Source: Stereocaulon alpinum
Taxonomy: Eukaryota > Ascomycota > Lecanoromycetes > Lecanorales > Stereocaulaceae
Length of the DNA stretch: 64,000 nucleotides
Reading direction: 5' to 3'
Assembly (NCBI GenBank): GCA_018257865.1
Contig: JAEUBA010000052.1
Coordinates: 124,001-188,000 of the forward strand
The position numbers and the translations under genes are program-made. Numbering within the stretch: the stretch's first letter is position 1; every line of letters begins with the position of its first letter. A model generated the notes under the pieces. That model had not been told where the DNA came from. It made no database searches and saw nothing but the letters and a program-made list of their open reading frames with translations. This document shows, in pieces, positions 24,122 through 36,472 of this stretch.

Positions 24122-27100
24122 TCATAAGTCCTCCTCATCAGTCAATAGCTCATCCAACAACGAATCCTTTGCTTCTGTACCTCCCTCGTCCTCTACACTC
24201 TCCATCTTGACATCATTCTCATTGGCCAGAATAGTTTCTTCCGCTCCCTGTGCTTCGATCATTGTCCGCCCACCTTCGAGAGGGGCTAGGGTGTCCTCTA
24301 TGCCCTTTTTAGACTTTCCGGATTCGCCCATGGCTTTGCTCAATGCCAAGTGTAGCTTGTTGAGATTATTTCGAGATGCTGCATCAGTAGCGATTTTATG
24401 GTCAATGGCTTCGATGACAAGTTCTGTTGCCTTCTTGAGTTTTTCTGTATTCGAGTTGGCCGTTATGTACAGCTTGCCGAGCATGGCGATAGATGCTTTC
24501 TTGTCTTCTCCTATGACTATCGTTAGCGCCCCATGAGCTGCAAGATAGCGAACAGCTTACTTGAACAGCCGTGATTCATCGCATTTTCCAGAAGGCTTTC
24601 TGCGAGGTCCAAATGAATGTCGCCGTTGACTGATTTGACTTCCTTCTTCCCAGCTTCATCCCAGCTAATAGTGGCTTCGTCCTGGACTACGAGCTTTCTG
24701 GCGTCCGTCCAGTCCACCAGCATATTCCCTACCAAACTGGTTCCCACCATCTCCTCTCCTTCATCGAGCTCTTCAGCCAGATCGACAAGTGCATGCATGA
24801 CGCTACCCGCCACACGTGCCATCTTTTCCATGTTCTCTCTCCGGCTGTGGCAGTATACAGGCAGGAAGTAGCTTAGAGCTTGTCTCACACCCGCATTCTC
24901 CTTTGTCGCCGGATCAAAGTAGCAGATCACCGCCTGCTTAAGAAGGTCTTCGTCTTGGATCACAGAAGTAAGCATCAATTTGCAGAGTGCAGTAGTAGCT
25001 GCTGACTGCACTTCAGGCGCATGTTCTGCTTTCATGCCCTTAGAGAATATCTTGAAGATTGATTTCTGCAGCGCTGCTACGTCAGCACTCTCAGCGTCCT
25101 TTAAGGCAAGCAGACTTGGATGGCTTGTCAGGATATCGGCAAGGATATGGACAGCTGTCATTTGCAGAGCATCGTGACCATTCTTGAAGCAGTGGAGGAA
25201 GAGGACCAAATTCTCGTCAGCCAACGTCTGTCACTCAGTCTGTTAGCAAATTACGGGCGATTTCTGAGTTCGGGAACTCTATACCTTGTCAAGAAGACAA
25301 CAGAGTCCTAGGCAGAGGAGACCCCTTTCCCGAATAGGGGCCTCGTGACTTCGGACAGCTGGTACGACCAGATTGTTGAGCATCGTCACTAGATGCACGT
25401 TCTGTTGGAGGGTGCCCTCAACATTCTGTAACATGCATTGTGCTATATGCAGACATTTCATGTTGATCGTGATCTCTCTGATAGCTTTGGCTCTGTCTTC
25501 TTCTTCTTCTGCTTCTTCGTTGCCGGCTGTATCCCGAGGTCCTTTTGCCTTCGTGGGGGTGGTGTCGCTAATTTCTGTACGCGCCGAATGGAAGCTTTCA
25601 TCCTCATTGTTCGGTGCAGGCTCATCTAACGTGATAGCATCGTGTACTTCGGCAATTGCTTCGAGTACCACGCCACAGAATTCTCTCTCCCCTGCAGCTT
25701 CTGCGCCACACACGTCTCGGAGCACATCAACGACGAGCTTGGTGGTTTCATCTGGTAGTTCAGATTTCGAGAGGGTCTCCCGCAATAATGCGAACATCTT
25801 CCTTCTACCGACCTCGTCACTATAGTCCAGCGTCTTTGCGATGTGAAGTAGCTGCTCCACAATGAATTCCTGCTCGACCGTGTCTTCTTCCTCGTCGCCC
25901 TCACATCTCTCCGAGTTACGACATAGTACATCAACCAGATTGTTGATATACCTTTGCAAGAAGAACGCGAGTTTCATCACTTCGGGCATCTTTTCTTCGA
26001 CCAGCGTTTCGTACTTGTCATTGGCTTGCTGGCGACAATAATCATTGAATGACCTCGCCATGAAAGCACTCTCTGGACTTAGATGGTCCCAAAATGGGTC
26101 GGCAAAGCTGACAGCTTCCACGTAGTCGGGTCGCCCATCCCAGAAGTCGTGCATGGCCTTTGAAGCTATGCCCTCTTCAACGCCGGAATTGACAACATCG
26201 ATACGCTCGAGGAGCTCGAGTAAGCCATCAATGCTCGGCGGTGCAGCTTCTAAAAGAGCACCAGATTCTTGATTTGCCCGTGCTCCAGCGCAGTCCTCAA
26301 TCCATCGCTCTCGAAACAGTCTCGCAGTAGCTTTGCGAACGTTTTCGTCACGGTCACGAAGTCCCCAACGGAGCAGTTTCTCTCTCATGGATAAAGATAG
26401 ATGGCGAAAGTCTCCTAATGCGGGTAATAGACGGGAATACAGGGCTCTCCTGGTCGCAGCATCCACATCTCTGGCACGTTCTAGGAGGTATGGCAAAGTG
26501 CTAGCCGTCAAAGGCAAATTTAGCAGAAGTGAGCGGCGAACATCTGCGCTTGGATCATTCTGGAGGGCGTCGAGCAGCTTCTCCAACAGTCCGCTAACAT
26601 CGTCGTCATCGCTATTCTCGTTCTCCTGGTCTCCGTCGTCTTGATTCCCAGCCAGCCTTCCCAAACCTAAGACAGCCTGAACTCGAATCATAGGCTCCTT
26701 ATCCCTGATACGTTTTAGAAGTCCCATCTTGAGTAGATGGTAGTATTCGTCATCTATAGAATCCAGCGAATTGATCACGTGTGCGACGAGCTGGGTTGAA
26801 CGGTACCGAACAGTCTTTTCCTTTGAACCCAAGAGTTGTAGCAGAATAGAGAGGATATGTGATGTAAGGCGTGTACTCGCAGTTTCTGGGAACGATCCAG
26901 TCTCATCGATGTCGGACTCTGGCACCAATGCTGCATCTATATCGTGTCAGCTACCATACGAATGTACTCAGAAAAAGCGTTATTTCGCTACCCTTGTCGC
27001 TGGCATGGCGTAAGAAGAACCCCAGGAACCGAACTATGCGGTCACCCACGCTCTCGCTCTTCTTCACACTCATCAATCTGATTACACATCGCACAATTTC

Positions 27101-27400
27101 TACATTAAAATCATCCTCGTCGAATTGTTCGCGACCTTCTTTTCCGGGTTTGGTGGACCCATAGCAGCAAGACTCCTGGATCTTTCTCAAGCCTACGACG
27201 AGTTTCCGATGTCCAGCTGTAGTTTTCTGTGCGTCCCTGAAGATGCTGCATATCTGGGTGCGTAGTGTAGATTCAGGTCCTTCCTGCGGAACGGCTATAG
27301 TTGGAGAAGTTGTGGATCTGCGCGAGCTCAATGTCAGGGTAGATGATTTGCGTGAGATGTGCGACGCCGTAGGAGTACGCGTTGATACTCTCCCCGGCAT
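24122..27400 (-). CDS. YCG1: Condensin complex subunit 3 (CAP-G / Ycg1 / Cnd3)
   Basis: HEAT-repeat subunit of condensin, which with SMC2, SMC4, the kleisin and CAP-D2 compacts mitotic chromosomes. Exons on the minus strand: 27400-26992, 26936-25285, 25227-24561 and 24510-24122, giving 1038 residues, a normal family length. The N-terminus is basic and Ser/Thr rich, then RIVRFLGFFLRHASDKDAALVPESD, RDKEPMIRVQAVLGLGRLAG and NDPSADVRRSLLLNLPL, all typical of CAP-G HEAT repeats. An acidic Asn/Asp loop (QENENSDDDD) sits between repeats. KTLADENLVLFLHCFKNG at the third exon start is also characteristic. The tail is acidic (LLTDEEDL). The last intron is 50 bp; a nearer AG would give an intron of only 23 bp. 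Head to head with the cysteine synthase gene, 244 bp apart. Confidence 0.93.
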
Positions 27401-27644
27401 TTTTGATTAGTCTCAGTTCTTTGTTGGGCCAGAGATGAATGTGTCAATACCAGAAAGCTGAGACCTTGATGTTTGTTTACGCAGACGAGCGGCAGCCGAA
27501 GCGCGATTTGCTTGGCACTTTTCTTGCGTCATACATCGCCATTGGCCTCGGCTTCTTGGTGCAAAGTTCTGGAACATCAACTTTTACCCAAGGCCAATCG
27601 GGATTCTACATCGGGCCACACCCTGTTCTTGCATATCTTCGAGA
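27401..27644. promoter_or_regulatory. Divergent intergenic region, condensin subunit / cysteine synthase
   Basis: Only 244 bp separate the two start codons on opposite strands. Open frames on the plus strand here (from 27439 and 27473) are not in the frame of the downstream enzyme and show no conservation, so I treat them as chance. Confidence 0.5.
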
Positions 27645-28831
27645 ATGCTCAGGAAAACCCTGCGCCGATTTACTACAACAGCGTATAAAGCAGCGGAGCT
27701 AGCAACTAAAATAGACATGGCCAATCAGTACGGAGTACAATTAGCCAAAGCACAGCGTCCTGTGAATGGCTTCGTCGGAGGTGCGGACATCCCGGAGTAA
27801 GGCTTGAAATCCCTCTTACTGAACATGTCACAGCAATCGGCAACACCCCCCTCATCCGCCTGAAACGTCTATCCGATGAAACCGGTTGCGAAATTTTGGG
27901 CAAAGCCGAGTTCCAAAACCCCGGAGGCAGCGTCAAAGACCGAGCCGCGCTCTACGTGATCAAAGACGCTGAAGAGAAAGGTTTGCTGAGACCAGGCGCA
28001 ACGGTGGTCGAAGGCACAGCCGGGAATACAGGAATTGGTCTTGCTCATGTCTGTCGGTCAAAGGGATACCAATTGGTAATATACATGCCAAATACGCAAT
28101 CGCAAGCGAAGGTGGATCTCCTACGATTGTTGGGAGCAGAGGTCTTCCCTGTACCAGCCGTAGCGTATGAAAACCCGGAGAACTACAATCACCAAGCCAA
28201 ACGACATGCGGAGCGGATGGATAATGCGGTCTGGACAGATCAATTCGATAACATTGCGAACAGGAGAGCACACATTGAGACGACAGGCCCGGAGATATGG
28301 TACCAGACCGATGGGAAGATTGACGCCTTTACCTGCTCCACAGGCACAGGCGGCACCTTAGCTGGGGTCACGAGATACCTTAAAGATGCCTCGGACGGGA
28401 GAGTGAAAACGTATCTTGCAGATCCACCAGGCAGCGTGCTACATGCCTACATTATAAGCGGAGGTAAATTGGAGGAACGGACGGGCTCAAGCATCACAGA
28501 AGGTATTGGGCAGGGCCGAGTGACCGATAACCTAAAGGCAGATATCGACCTTGTAGATGGCGCATTACACATTAGTGACGAGAAGAGCATAGAGATGGTA
28601 TACCGGTGTCTGGATGAGGAGGGGTTGTATCTGGGCGCAAGCTCATGCTTGAATGTCGTGGCTGCGAAAGAGGTGGCCGAGAAACTGGGCCCAGGTAATA
28701 CGGTGGTTACCATATTATGTGATGGCGCCTATAGATATGCAGACAGGCTTTTCTCACGGAAATGGCTATCGGAGAAAAATCTGCTGCGTGCTATACCACC
28801 CCATCTGGAACGTTATATCGTACTACCTTAA
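27645..28831 (+). CDS. Mitochondrial cysteine-synthase-like PLP enzyme (Mcy1 type)
   Basis: Fold-type II PLP enzyme of the cysteine synthase family, expected to make L-cysteine from O-acetylserine and sulfide, although the yeast relative's role is not settled. Exons 27645-27780 and 27834-28831 give 377 residues. The first exon starts MLRKTLRRFTTTAYKAAEL, a basic, hydroxylated, acid-free presequence typical of mitochondrial import. The join yields GFVGAIGNTPLIRLKRLSD. The PLP lysine is in NPGGSVKDRAA near residue 80, the phosphate-side loop is GTAGNTGIGLA, the glycine loop STGTGGTLAGV, and SSITEGIGQGR follows. No CBS-domain or heme-binding part is present, so it is not a cystathionine beta-synthase. 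A frame starting inside exon 2 at 27896 lacks the Asn-Thr substrate loop and is too short. Confidence 0.92.
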
Positions 28832-30708
28832 GCATACAAATTATAGAATGAAGTCTCATACTCATTGCTTTTTCGGCTCATTTGTTTGTCCTAAGCTCGT
28901 CCTTCGAACATGTCAGTGACCTTACAAGCTTGGTCAAATGGTCACAGTTCCTATGTACGGAACATCTGACTTCTGAAGTAACGGTCCCTTTTCGAGTAGG
29001 GGACTGATGCCGCTCTTGTACCAAAACCATCAATCCTGCTATAGCTAGAATCTCGTCTTACCGCAACTTCATTTTACACCACAGGATACACTCATTCGCA
29101 TCGAATTGTTACGGCTGTATAGAGCATCTCGTCCAACATCAACTTTCGCACCCCAGGGGAGTGTCATTTCCTGGCGTTGTTATCCCAAGCACCTTTGCAT
29201 TCCAAAGATTCCGTGAGATTTGAGAACGTTGTCGAGGTAGCTCTGGAGGCGAACCAGCTTCTCGAGTACTACGACACACCAGCTTGCGTCAACAACACAT
29301 CCTCCAAAGAGTCCCCGAACAGGCCGCCGATGCCACAGTGTGGATAGGGGCAATAATTGCTTAGCCAATGGGGATTCTTATCGGCTAAGGATGAGTAGAT
29401 AGGTTTGTGTAACATTGCGATGAGTAAAAGCGCGAGAATCCATGGCTAATGGTAGAGAGGGTTGTCAAATTATGAATGCACTTGCCGAGCCTGACTGAGG
29501 GCTTGGTCGACATCGTGAGCGATAGTAGCGGTTATGAGATGAGTGCGACGAACGTCACGATTCGACTGTATAAGTGTGGCATGATTTGTAATCCGCACAA
29601 TGACGGGTGTATGGACGGTGTTGTTGAGACACAAGCGTCGATATCCAGATTTATGCACATCAGGCTAGATGGCATGCTCATTTCCCAAAGAAGGCTCTCG
29701 GTCGAGTGAAGGTGTGAGAAGGGTGGAACTTGGCGGGATCATATTCGGTGGACTGATAGGCCGATTGGCAGACATGGGTCTTGGAATCGCCCCACACCGC
29801 CCAAGTCAGCGCGAAGAGGACCATCCCTTCCAGACACAAATGCTTGCGGCCCTGAGAAAGTCCTCAGTCAATGATTTCATTGTCGGATTGATGGCTTTCC
29901 TAGGATCTTTTGTCTTCAGAAGCTGTTGTGATCGTAAGGAAAGCATACTCAAAGGTGTCTTCGCTCGGGAGTCTGCAGTTAATACTAGGATAGGAGGCGC
30001 TGGTACCCTGTAACAGCGTGAGTATTGTTTCGTTAAGTATGACAGATACGAGGACTAACATCCGTCAATCATGAGGTCTTGCGACGGCATGCTCGAAGCG
30101 TCTGCCTGTTGAGTCCATGCTCAAATCTTGCCCTTCGCCCCGTGGCCTGGCAATCGCTGGCCTGAATTATGCTCAGGCTGGACGCAACTCGAATCACTCT
30201 GTCGCAAGAGCCTCGACCGTCTGTGTGCTGTACAACGAGCACCGACGCAGCACAAATGATAGCCAACGGTGAACGAACTGTGTGTTGGACCTTCATGTCT
30301 GTTGTTCGTATGATGTGCAGCAACCTTGGCGAACAAAGATCATTCAAGTTGTCGCTCTGACTTAGGTAAGAAGACGACCTCAGTAGCGAGCACTGTAATA
30401 CAGTCATCTGAACGTCAGCCGCTTCAGTCGTCGCATATTGGGACTACAGCAAGAACTAACTGTTATGAAGGCAAAGGATACCAGGGAGACACAACGTTGA
30501 GATGAGGTACAGGTCCGATGCCGTGAATCATTTAAGCTGAACTACATAAGGGTCGTTGCTGCGAGCGATGGAATGAGACAAGCCTTTTTCGATCTTTCCT
30601 CAGAAAGTAGAGATAATATAGAAGCCAGGCTTGATGAGATATTATATCTCCACCATTGGAGGGATAGATTTTGCATTCTTCCTTCGGAAGAGTCTGCTCT
30701 GATAGACT
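28832..30708. other. Long intergenic region without recognised genes
   Basis: About 1.9 kb between the cysteine synthase (plus) and the Zn2Cys6 regulator (minus), whose 3' ends converge here. The longest frame, 29669-30013 plus (114 codons), has a mildly hydrophobic centre but no start context or motif I trust. No RNA gene or repeat was recognised. Confidence 0.4.
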
Positions 30709-32249
30709 CTATGGCAGCATCTTGATTGGTGGTACTGAATTGCGACCTGCCTTCGTATCCATCCTCGACGCATTATTTGCAGGGTAAACCTCAAGCGAAT
30801 GGCTTCGGCATTTGAGTCCAGGCTGATGTTCTATGCTCGAAGAGGCTGACAGCAAAGGCAGCATTGTGTAACTCGAGGTATCTGCCTTGGTCGTTACGGG
30901 TGGACTATGCGCCTGGTCATCGTGAGAAGGTGAATCTGAAGTATCACAATTATTGCGAAAGCTGAAAAAGTTTAGTACATCAAATGAGAGAAATTCAATA
31001 AAGGAAGTGCAGGCATGGAAATGTTGTCTGTAGGCAACGTGGAGGGGCTGAGCGTTGACCAGACCAGGAAGCGTTCCATAAGGAGAGATGAGAGATGAGA
31101 GGATGAGGCCAGGGATGACGAAGCTTACGCTGTGGTGAATCTGCACTCCCTGCCAACCTTCTCACATTGAAGGCATCTAGGCTCGGCAGGGTCACACTTG
31201 ATCTTCTTTTCTCGACACGTTGTACAGGCAATTGCGAGACGCTTGCGAGGTTTGCCTGCCTTTGTCACACCCCACTGTGCATTGACCGGCTCCCCATCTA
31301 TTATCTTCTTGCAAGTCGTACCGTCCTCATAGATCCAGCTCGGACCCTCACCAGGAACATCCGTCTCGCCAATAAGGCGAGGTAACGGTTTGACATTGCT
31401 TGCCGAAGACTGCTCGCTTTGTTCGGAGTCCAAAGGAAGGTTGGACGTCATGTCGACACCACCGGTATACTGCGGATAATACTGGGCAGGGGTATTCGCT
31501 GGGAGCATCGAGTGCGGGTGAGTCGCACTGGCTGACAGCATCTGATGAGGATGCACGATGTTTGAGGAATTGGCTTGTTGAGATTGAGGAACATTCGGCG
31601 GTGCATTGTGTTGAGAGTGTGAAGGGTACGGCAGATGGGGCGTCTGTTCTGCAAATGTCGTATAAAGTGGTACACCAGGACCTTGATGTGAAGCGTAAGA
31701 GGAAGAATAACCTTGCGTACTGGGGCTCGTCTGATATTCGTCCCTTCGAGGAACGATGTTTGCTACAGGTTGGGAATGAACCGGTGGTTGGGACTGTGAG
31801 AAGGCTGCATGGTAGGAATATGAAGGATTCTGCGCAACTTGGGCAGACACTAGACTTCGGTGATCTGCGGACAAGGTGGACTGCCAATCTGGAGTGCTTG
31901 GGCTTGATTCATGTGGATAGGATGACGTTGGAAGACCCGGGTGAGATGTTGGAGTCAGCAATGAACTGAGAGACGGAAGATGCTGTCGATGTGGCTGGCC
32001 AGTACGCTCACGGTACATGGTATTGGTTGGCTCGATGACCCTCCTTGACTGGCTGATGGTGTTGTATCTGAGCGGCTCCGTGAAGCCTGGTGTGGTGTCA
32101 CTGCCAAATTGGAGTCGATCGGGGGGAGGAAGCTGATATGTGGTCATGTTGGTTCGGGTTTCGTCAATGGGAAATTGAGGCCGCTCAGGTTCGCTGTTTT
32201 CCGGGACCGGTAGAATTCTACCAAAGGGTCCGATATAGGTTCGTGACAT
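30709..32249 (-). CDS. Zn2Cys6 transcription factor with C-terminal zinc cluster
   Basis: DNA-binding regulator of the fungal zinc-cluster class. I read two exons on the minus strand, 32249-31129 and 30961-30709, for 457 residues. The first 260 residues are disordered (Ser, Pro, Gln, His, Tyr). The block SWIYEDGTTCKKIIDGEPVN and WGVTKAGKPRKRLA precedes the cluster at about residues 342-369, with exact spacing C-x2-C-x6-C-x6-C-x2-C-x6-C (CTTCREKKIKC, then RCLQCEKVGREC). The first exon alone ends in a stop just after the donor; the proposed 167-bp intron has GTAAGC, a TACTAAAC branch and a TTTTTCAG acceptor and keeps frame into 84 more Ser/Pro/Thr-rich residues. No fungal-specific TF middle homology domain is visible. 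Target genes are unknown. Confidence 0.85.
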
Positions 32250-35200
32250 AGGTTCATCGGAGAAGAAAGACAGCTAAAGTAGGAATGGGCTGCTGCTTAC
32301 TCAATCCTCACGATCATCCTAGCGGACATCTACTTGCAAGGTAGGGGAAACACACGTCCCTTTTGATTGGTGGGCACTATTTCGCAACTGCAAAGCCGCG
32401 TGATCGTCAAGTCGAGCGGGAGCTGGATAGTGCTGGCTCTCGAGCCATTGAGCGTGGTGGAGCTCGTCTGATCCTTCCTCAACGGACTTGACTTAGGGAT
32501 AGGTCTGCAGTGCTAGCCTGAAGCCATCAAAGCCTTACAAGACTTCCAGGCCGGCACTTATCGCGAGGGAATGAGGCATGGATCTTCAGGAAGGATTTGC
32601 TGCCAAGCAGAGTCGAAGACGAATGAGGCAAGCGGAGATAAGAGGTCCTCACAACGCTGCCAGATCAGGGCAACCGGGTTGGGAGGGAAGGGTGAGAGGA
32701 TGAACAGTGATATTGGAGGGATATGGGCAGGGAAAGGAGTGTCGAGCCGTTGCAAAGTCTCCGTGCAAGGTACCAGGTAATCGGGTATCATAGTGCAGGT
32801 TTTGCATCACTCGCAGGAGAGACTACTTCATGCAGAACCGGTAGCTAGTACAAATTCGCAATTTGAATATTGCAATTTTTCGCGAGAGTCAGGCTCTGGC
32901 TGCTCTGGCGGCGTTTGTCTAGCGCTGCCACCTCCCCTTTGGCTACCTTATCAGCGGATTAGCCAGCGGCCTACACGGTGGATCGGCGCGGGACAGAGTA
33001 TATCATGGTATCGATGAGGGAGCGGGGGGCGAAAAGTGTTGTATTATCGATAGAGAGCGAAGTCAGTCGAGCCAATGGCAGGTGGCAGAGGTGCAAGAAA
33101 GTGCATGAAAGTGGCACTGCAAGCGGTAATAATAATCGACGGCAGGAGAAGGTGCATGATCGGATTATCAGATCCCGACACTCGTCACTGCCCTCCACAG
33201 CAGACTAAATGGATCGGCGTCGGGAAAAGAGCAGCGTGCAGCGGCTAGTCCAATGCTCCAACGCCTCTTTCAAAGTCCCTAGCAAGTACTAGGGGCACTA
33301 GAGGCAGATCCCCCTGCTCATTCGTGGGACATCCTGCCAAGACGTGCTCCCTCTCAACACTTTCGTCCCCACTCCCTTGTATTACTGCATACTACATATC
33401 TATGACATGGCCCGCCGGTTGCCAGCGTGGCCACTCAGAACTGGTTAGTGTTGGGCGTTACGTGCGAGCATGCCCGCAAACGAAGCCTCAGATACCAGGG
33501 CTTACCTATCATGCATCTCCCATGCCCCCGAGGTGCCATTGGACCTTTTCCCTACATAGCATAGCATCAAACCCCAGTCCCCAGACTCCGCACTTTTGGT
33601 AGGCTTGTGCACGTCACTCACGCTTGACTTCTTCCAAATCTCGGTTTGCTTTGCCTCGCTTATCTCTGACTCCCCCTCCTCATGCGCTTTGTCAAATCAT
33701 CCAGATACCGATGTCCAACAGTGCCGGGACTAACAACTTAGCATCATCTTCTTCGACTAGTCTGCCAATGCCGCTGAACCTCGTATCTCGATCATGCAGA
33801 TCATCTAATTGATCAAATACCAGCCATTACAACACAACTGAACGGGTCACTCATCGCCCACTACCTATCAAACAACATCTTCCTCGCCCACCCGGCCCCC
33901 CTTCCTTCCCTCTCATGACAAGCAGCCACGTGGGACGGGCGCGCTTATATGCCAGGGTTGTACTGCTGTCTGACTCGCAGACAGCTCGCTCACTGTAAGT
34001 CAGACAGTCGCCCACCGAAGTTCACACAATGTGGATATTTCCAAGCTCCTGAAACAGTCCTTGCTGCACTGCAAGCATGTCTGAGCGTGTGTTAAGATAT
34101 CTACCTACTCATGCGCGCACAATCGATCTCCTCATTCTATTACGTATGCATTTTGTTGCAAGTTCTGTTTGCTAGTATTGCCTGAACATACCCCCACACA
34201 CTCCGCCAACGCTATGCTCGTTTGCTCCTCAGTGTTCTATCCCCAGACATTGTATTAGCGCACCTGCAGTCAATCATGAAGATCACTGACGGCGGAAGCA
34301 ACTCTGCTTTGTGCCCCTGAAGAAGTCCAGTGGTTGTGAGTCCTGAGAAGCGCCTCGCAAGAGGCGAGTGGTGTATGGGGTGACGTTACACCCCATCTCC
34401 TGGTGCGAAACCAGCAAAAAAAGCCAAAGGATCGACTTCGGGTCTAGGCTGAGACCGGAACCTATTTCCAACCGTTCGCCTCTATGTCTAATTGGTGCCA
34501 CAGAATTGCATCACGGAGAATTCGTGCCCGCAAGTACCATGGAAGTACGGTAGCGAGTGCTTAAGGTTGCGTGCTACCCAGCCCATAGCCCCGAGGATAC
34601 GCACAGCAGATCATTGCATCAAAGCACATACATTGCCGCTGCATTTTACAACACTAACCGCACCTATAGTAGCAGAAAGCCAGAAAAACTCGGTTGGACC
34701 ACACGCAGGCTCACCTCTCTAATCTCTCGGGAAAGTGCAGTTCTTAGTGCGAGGGCCTGTCAAAATCTGCAGACGCACAAAGCTCTCACTGACGTTTTGG
34801 TAACTCCTAAGTACCGCATTTGCCCATCGCATTTGCACACGATCATCATCGCAAGGACATTAGCTCATTGGCTGGCCTAATGGCCTTACCAATAGCGTGA
34901 TATCAATCGAATCTCGACCATTCAACCCAGAAGGAATCAATGATAGATCAATTTCACTTCCAGGGCCGAATCCTGTAGGCAACCCGCCATAATGAATCAC
35001 CAAAATCCTAACAAGGCCAACCTAAGAGTTCGCCAGATAATCTTTGATCATGTGCACCCAAATTCGCAACATCTCACCATGCATATCCTGCCCGGTTATG
35101 CACTCGGATATGCAGAAGCTCAGTCTGGCCTGCGTGTACAAAGCTTGTCTGGGTTTGATTTTCACATTAGACTGCTGTCAAAACCGGTCTTATGCAACCA

Positions 35201-36472
35201 TGGAAGCTAACCTTGCTAGGCAGAGACCACGCCTTTACGGTGTGTGCGCTTCTCACCTAGCTACCTCCTTCTGGCAACACTGCCCAGTTCTGCAGCCGAC
35301 AACTCCCCAAACTGGCCTACGCCCACTGTTCAAGCGTCGACGCATACTTCTTCGCTTCTTCCCTATCCAACCATCTATGGCCGGACTAGGCCCCGTGACC
35401 CCCGACAATTGGGTCTGATACAGACACGTGGCGATGCACGTCTAAAACTGAAGTTGAATACATAGAGCGTTGACTCTGAAGAGGCTTGTCGCCAGTGAAC
35501 TTTATTGAACGCCGCTTGTGTCAACTGCAAGTCTGATACTCGCTCTTCCGTTTACAACGTCCATCACATCTGGAACTCCGGACGTTCCGACATCTCCAAC
35601 GAAGATCCGAAGCTTTGATTGAAGGTCCTAAACATTGATGCGACAAGAACTTGCACTGCGACCATGGGGAATGCGCTCAAGACAGAGCTGGAAGATTAGA
35701 CCTCGGCTAAATTGGTTTTGTCACCTAGACCTGGACTGATAGAGGATTCAGAAGCCGATGGCAGGCACTTGCCAGAGATTGAGAAACCATCTTCGCCATG
35801 TGATCTGGCAAGGTCGAAACTCAAAACGGAGTAGTTTCAACCAGGTTTATAGCCCGGGACCTCTGTCCTGCCAGCGACGTTTAGCGATTATGGCGACCGC
35901 GATGTCGGTGGATGAAGTAGCCTGTCAAGCTCTTCTTCTGCTTCGATGTCTTCGCTATGTAGCCTTCCAGCCGAAGCCTTTGACTTTCGTATGCTGAGCA
36001 GGCCAGTGTCTGACATTCGGGGCTGCAACAGCTCGGACATGTTCCCTTTCCATTCGAAATGCATTGGAAGAGAAATCCGTAACGCATTTGGGGTGCTGAG
36101 CTGATGACGTTGGTTCAACTCGTACAGCTGGTTCAAGGATTGGCCATGAATGACTCCAAACCGAACTGCCAATTCGTGTAACATAGGCAGTCAGTAGACA
36201 AATAACAGACATGCTTCAGTCCACAAAACAAATATCTCTTTGATAAGAATGGAGGTTAACAAAGGCCCTTCTCGATGTCCTCTCCCTAGAGGATTAGGCA
36301 TCCGTTGAGTCACTCAGGCGTTCCGGCAGGTGCAAGGCAGGGACTTTCCAGTCTCGCATCTTCCTTTAGAACCAGACGCCGTACTGGAAAATTGAAGATA
36401 AACCTCCGATCCCCCTAATTGGTACAGCCTTGGCGGCTTCGGATTGAAAAGTGACATGGGCAAAACTCAACC
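32250..36472. other. Very long intergenic region (4.2 kb)
   Basis: The largest non-repetitive gap in the window, upstream of the Zn2Cys6 gene and of the nucleotidyltransferase-like gene, which diverge. I find no conserved protein frame on either strand. It contains an inverted repeat (33966-33974 with 33999-34007, arms CTGTCTGAC) and a hairpin cluster at 34351-34473 (separate entry). Long upstream regions are common for fungal regulators, so part is probably regulatory. No tRNA B-box-like sequence was seen. Confidence 0.45.
34351..34473 (+). ncRNA. Hairpin cluster, candidate structured RNA
   Basis: Consecutive short stem-loops lie close together on the plus strand. The clearest are CGCCTC-GCAA-GAGGCG (34351-34366, a GNRA-type loop), ATGGGGTG-ACGTTA-CACCCCAT (34375-34396), CTGGT-GCGAA-ACCAG (about 34400-34414), and GGTCT-AGGCTG-AGACC (about 34440-34455). 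All arms are perfect Watson-Crick. The surrounding DNA has no protein frame. I could not match it to RNase P, RNase MRP, SRP, U1-U6 or telomerase RNA, and the orientation is a guess since the stems read equally on the other strand. Confidence 0.3.

Noticed and set aside
27896..28831. Cysteine synthase starting at 27896
   Set aside because: It would lack the Asn-Thr substrate loop. The upstream exon supplies this and a mitochondrial presequence.
29669..30013. 114-codon frame in the 28.8-30.7 kb gap
   Set aside because: Mildly hydrophobic but with no recognisable domain, start context or neighbouring exon.
34281..34520. RNase P, RNase MRP, SRP or telomerase RNA
   Set aside because: I looked for their conserved core words from memory and found no convincing match; only an unclassified hairpin cluster is kept.
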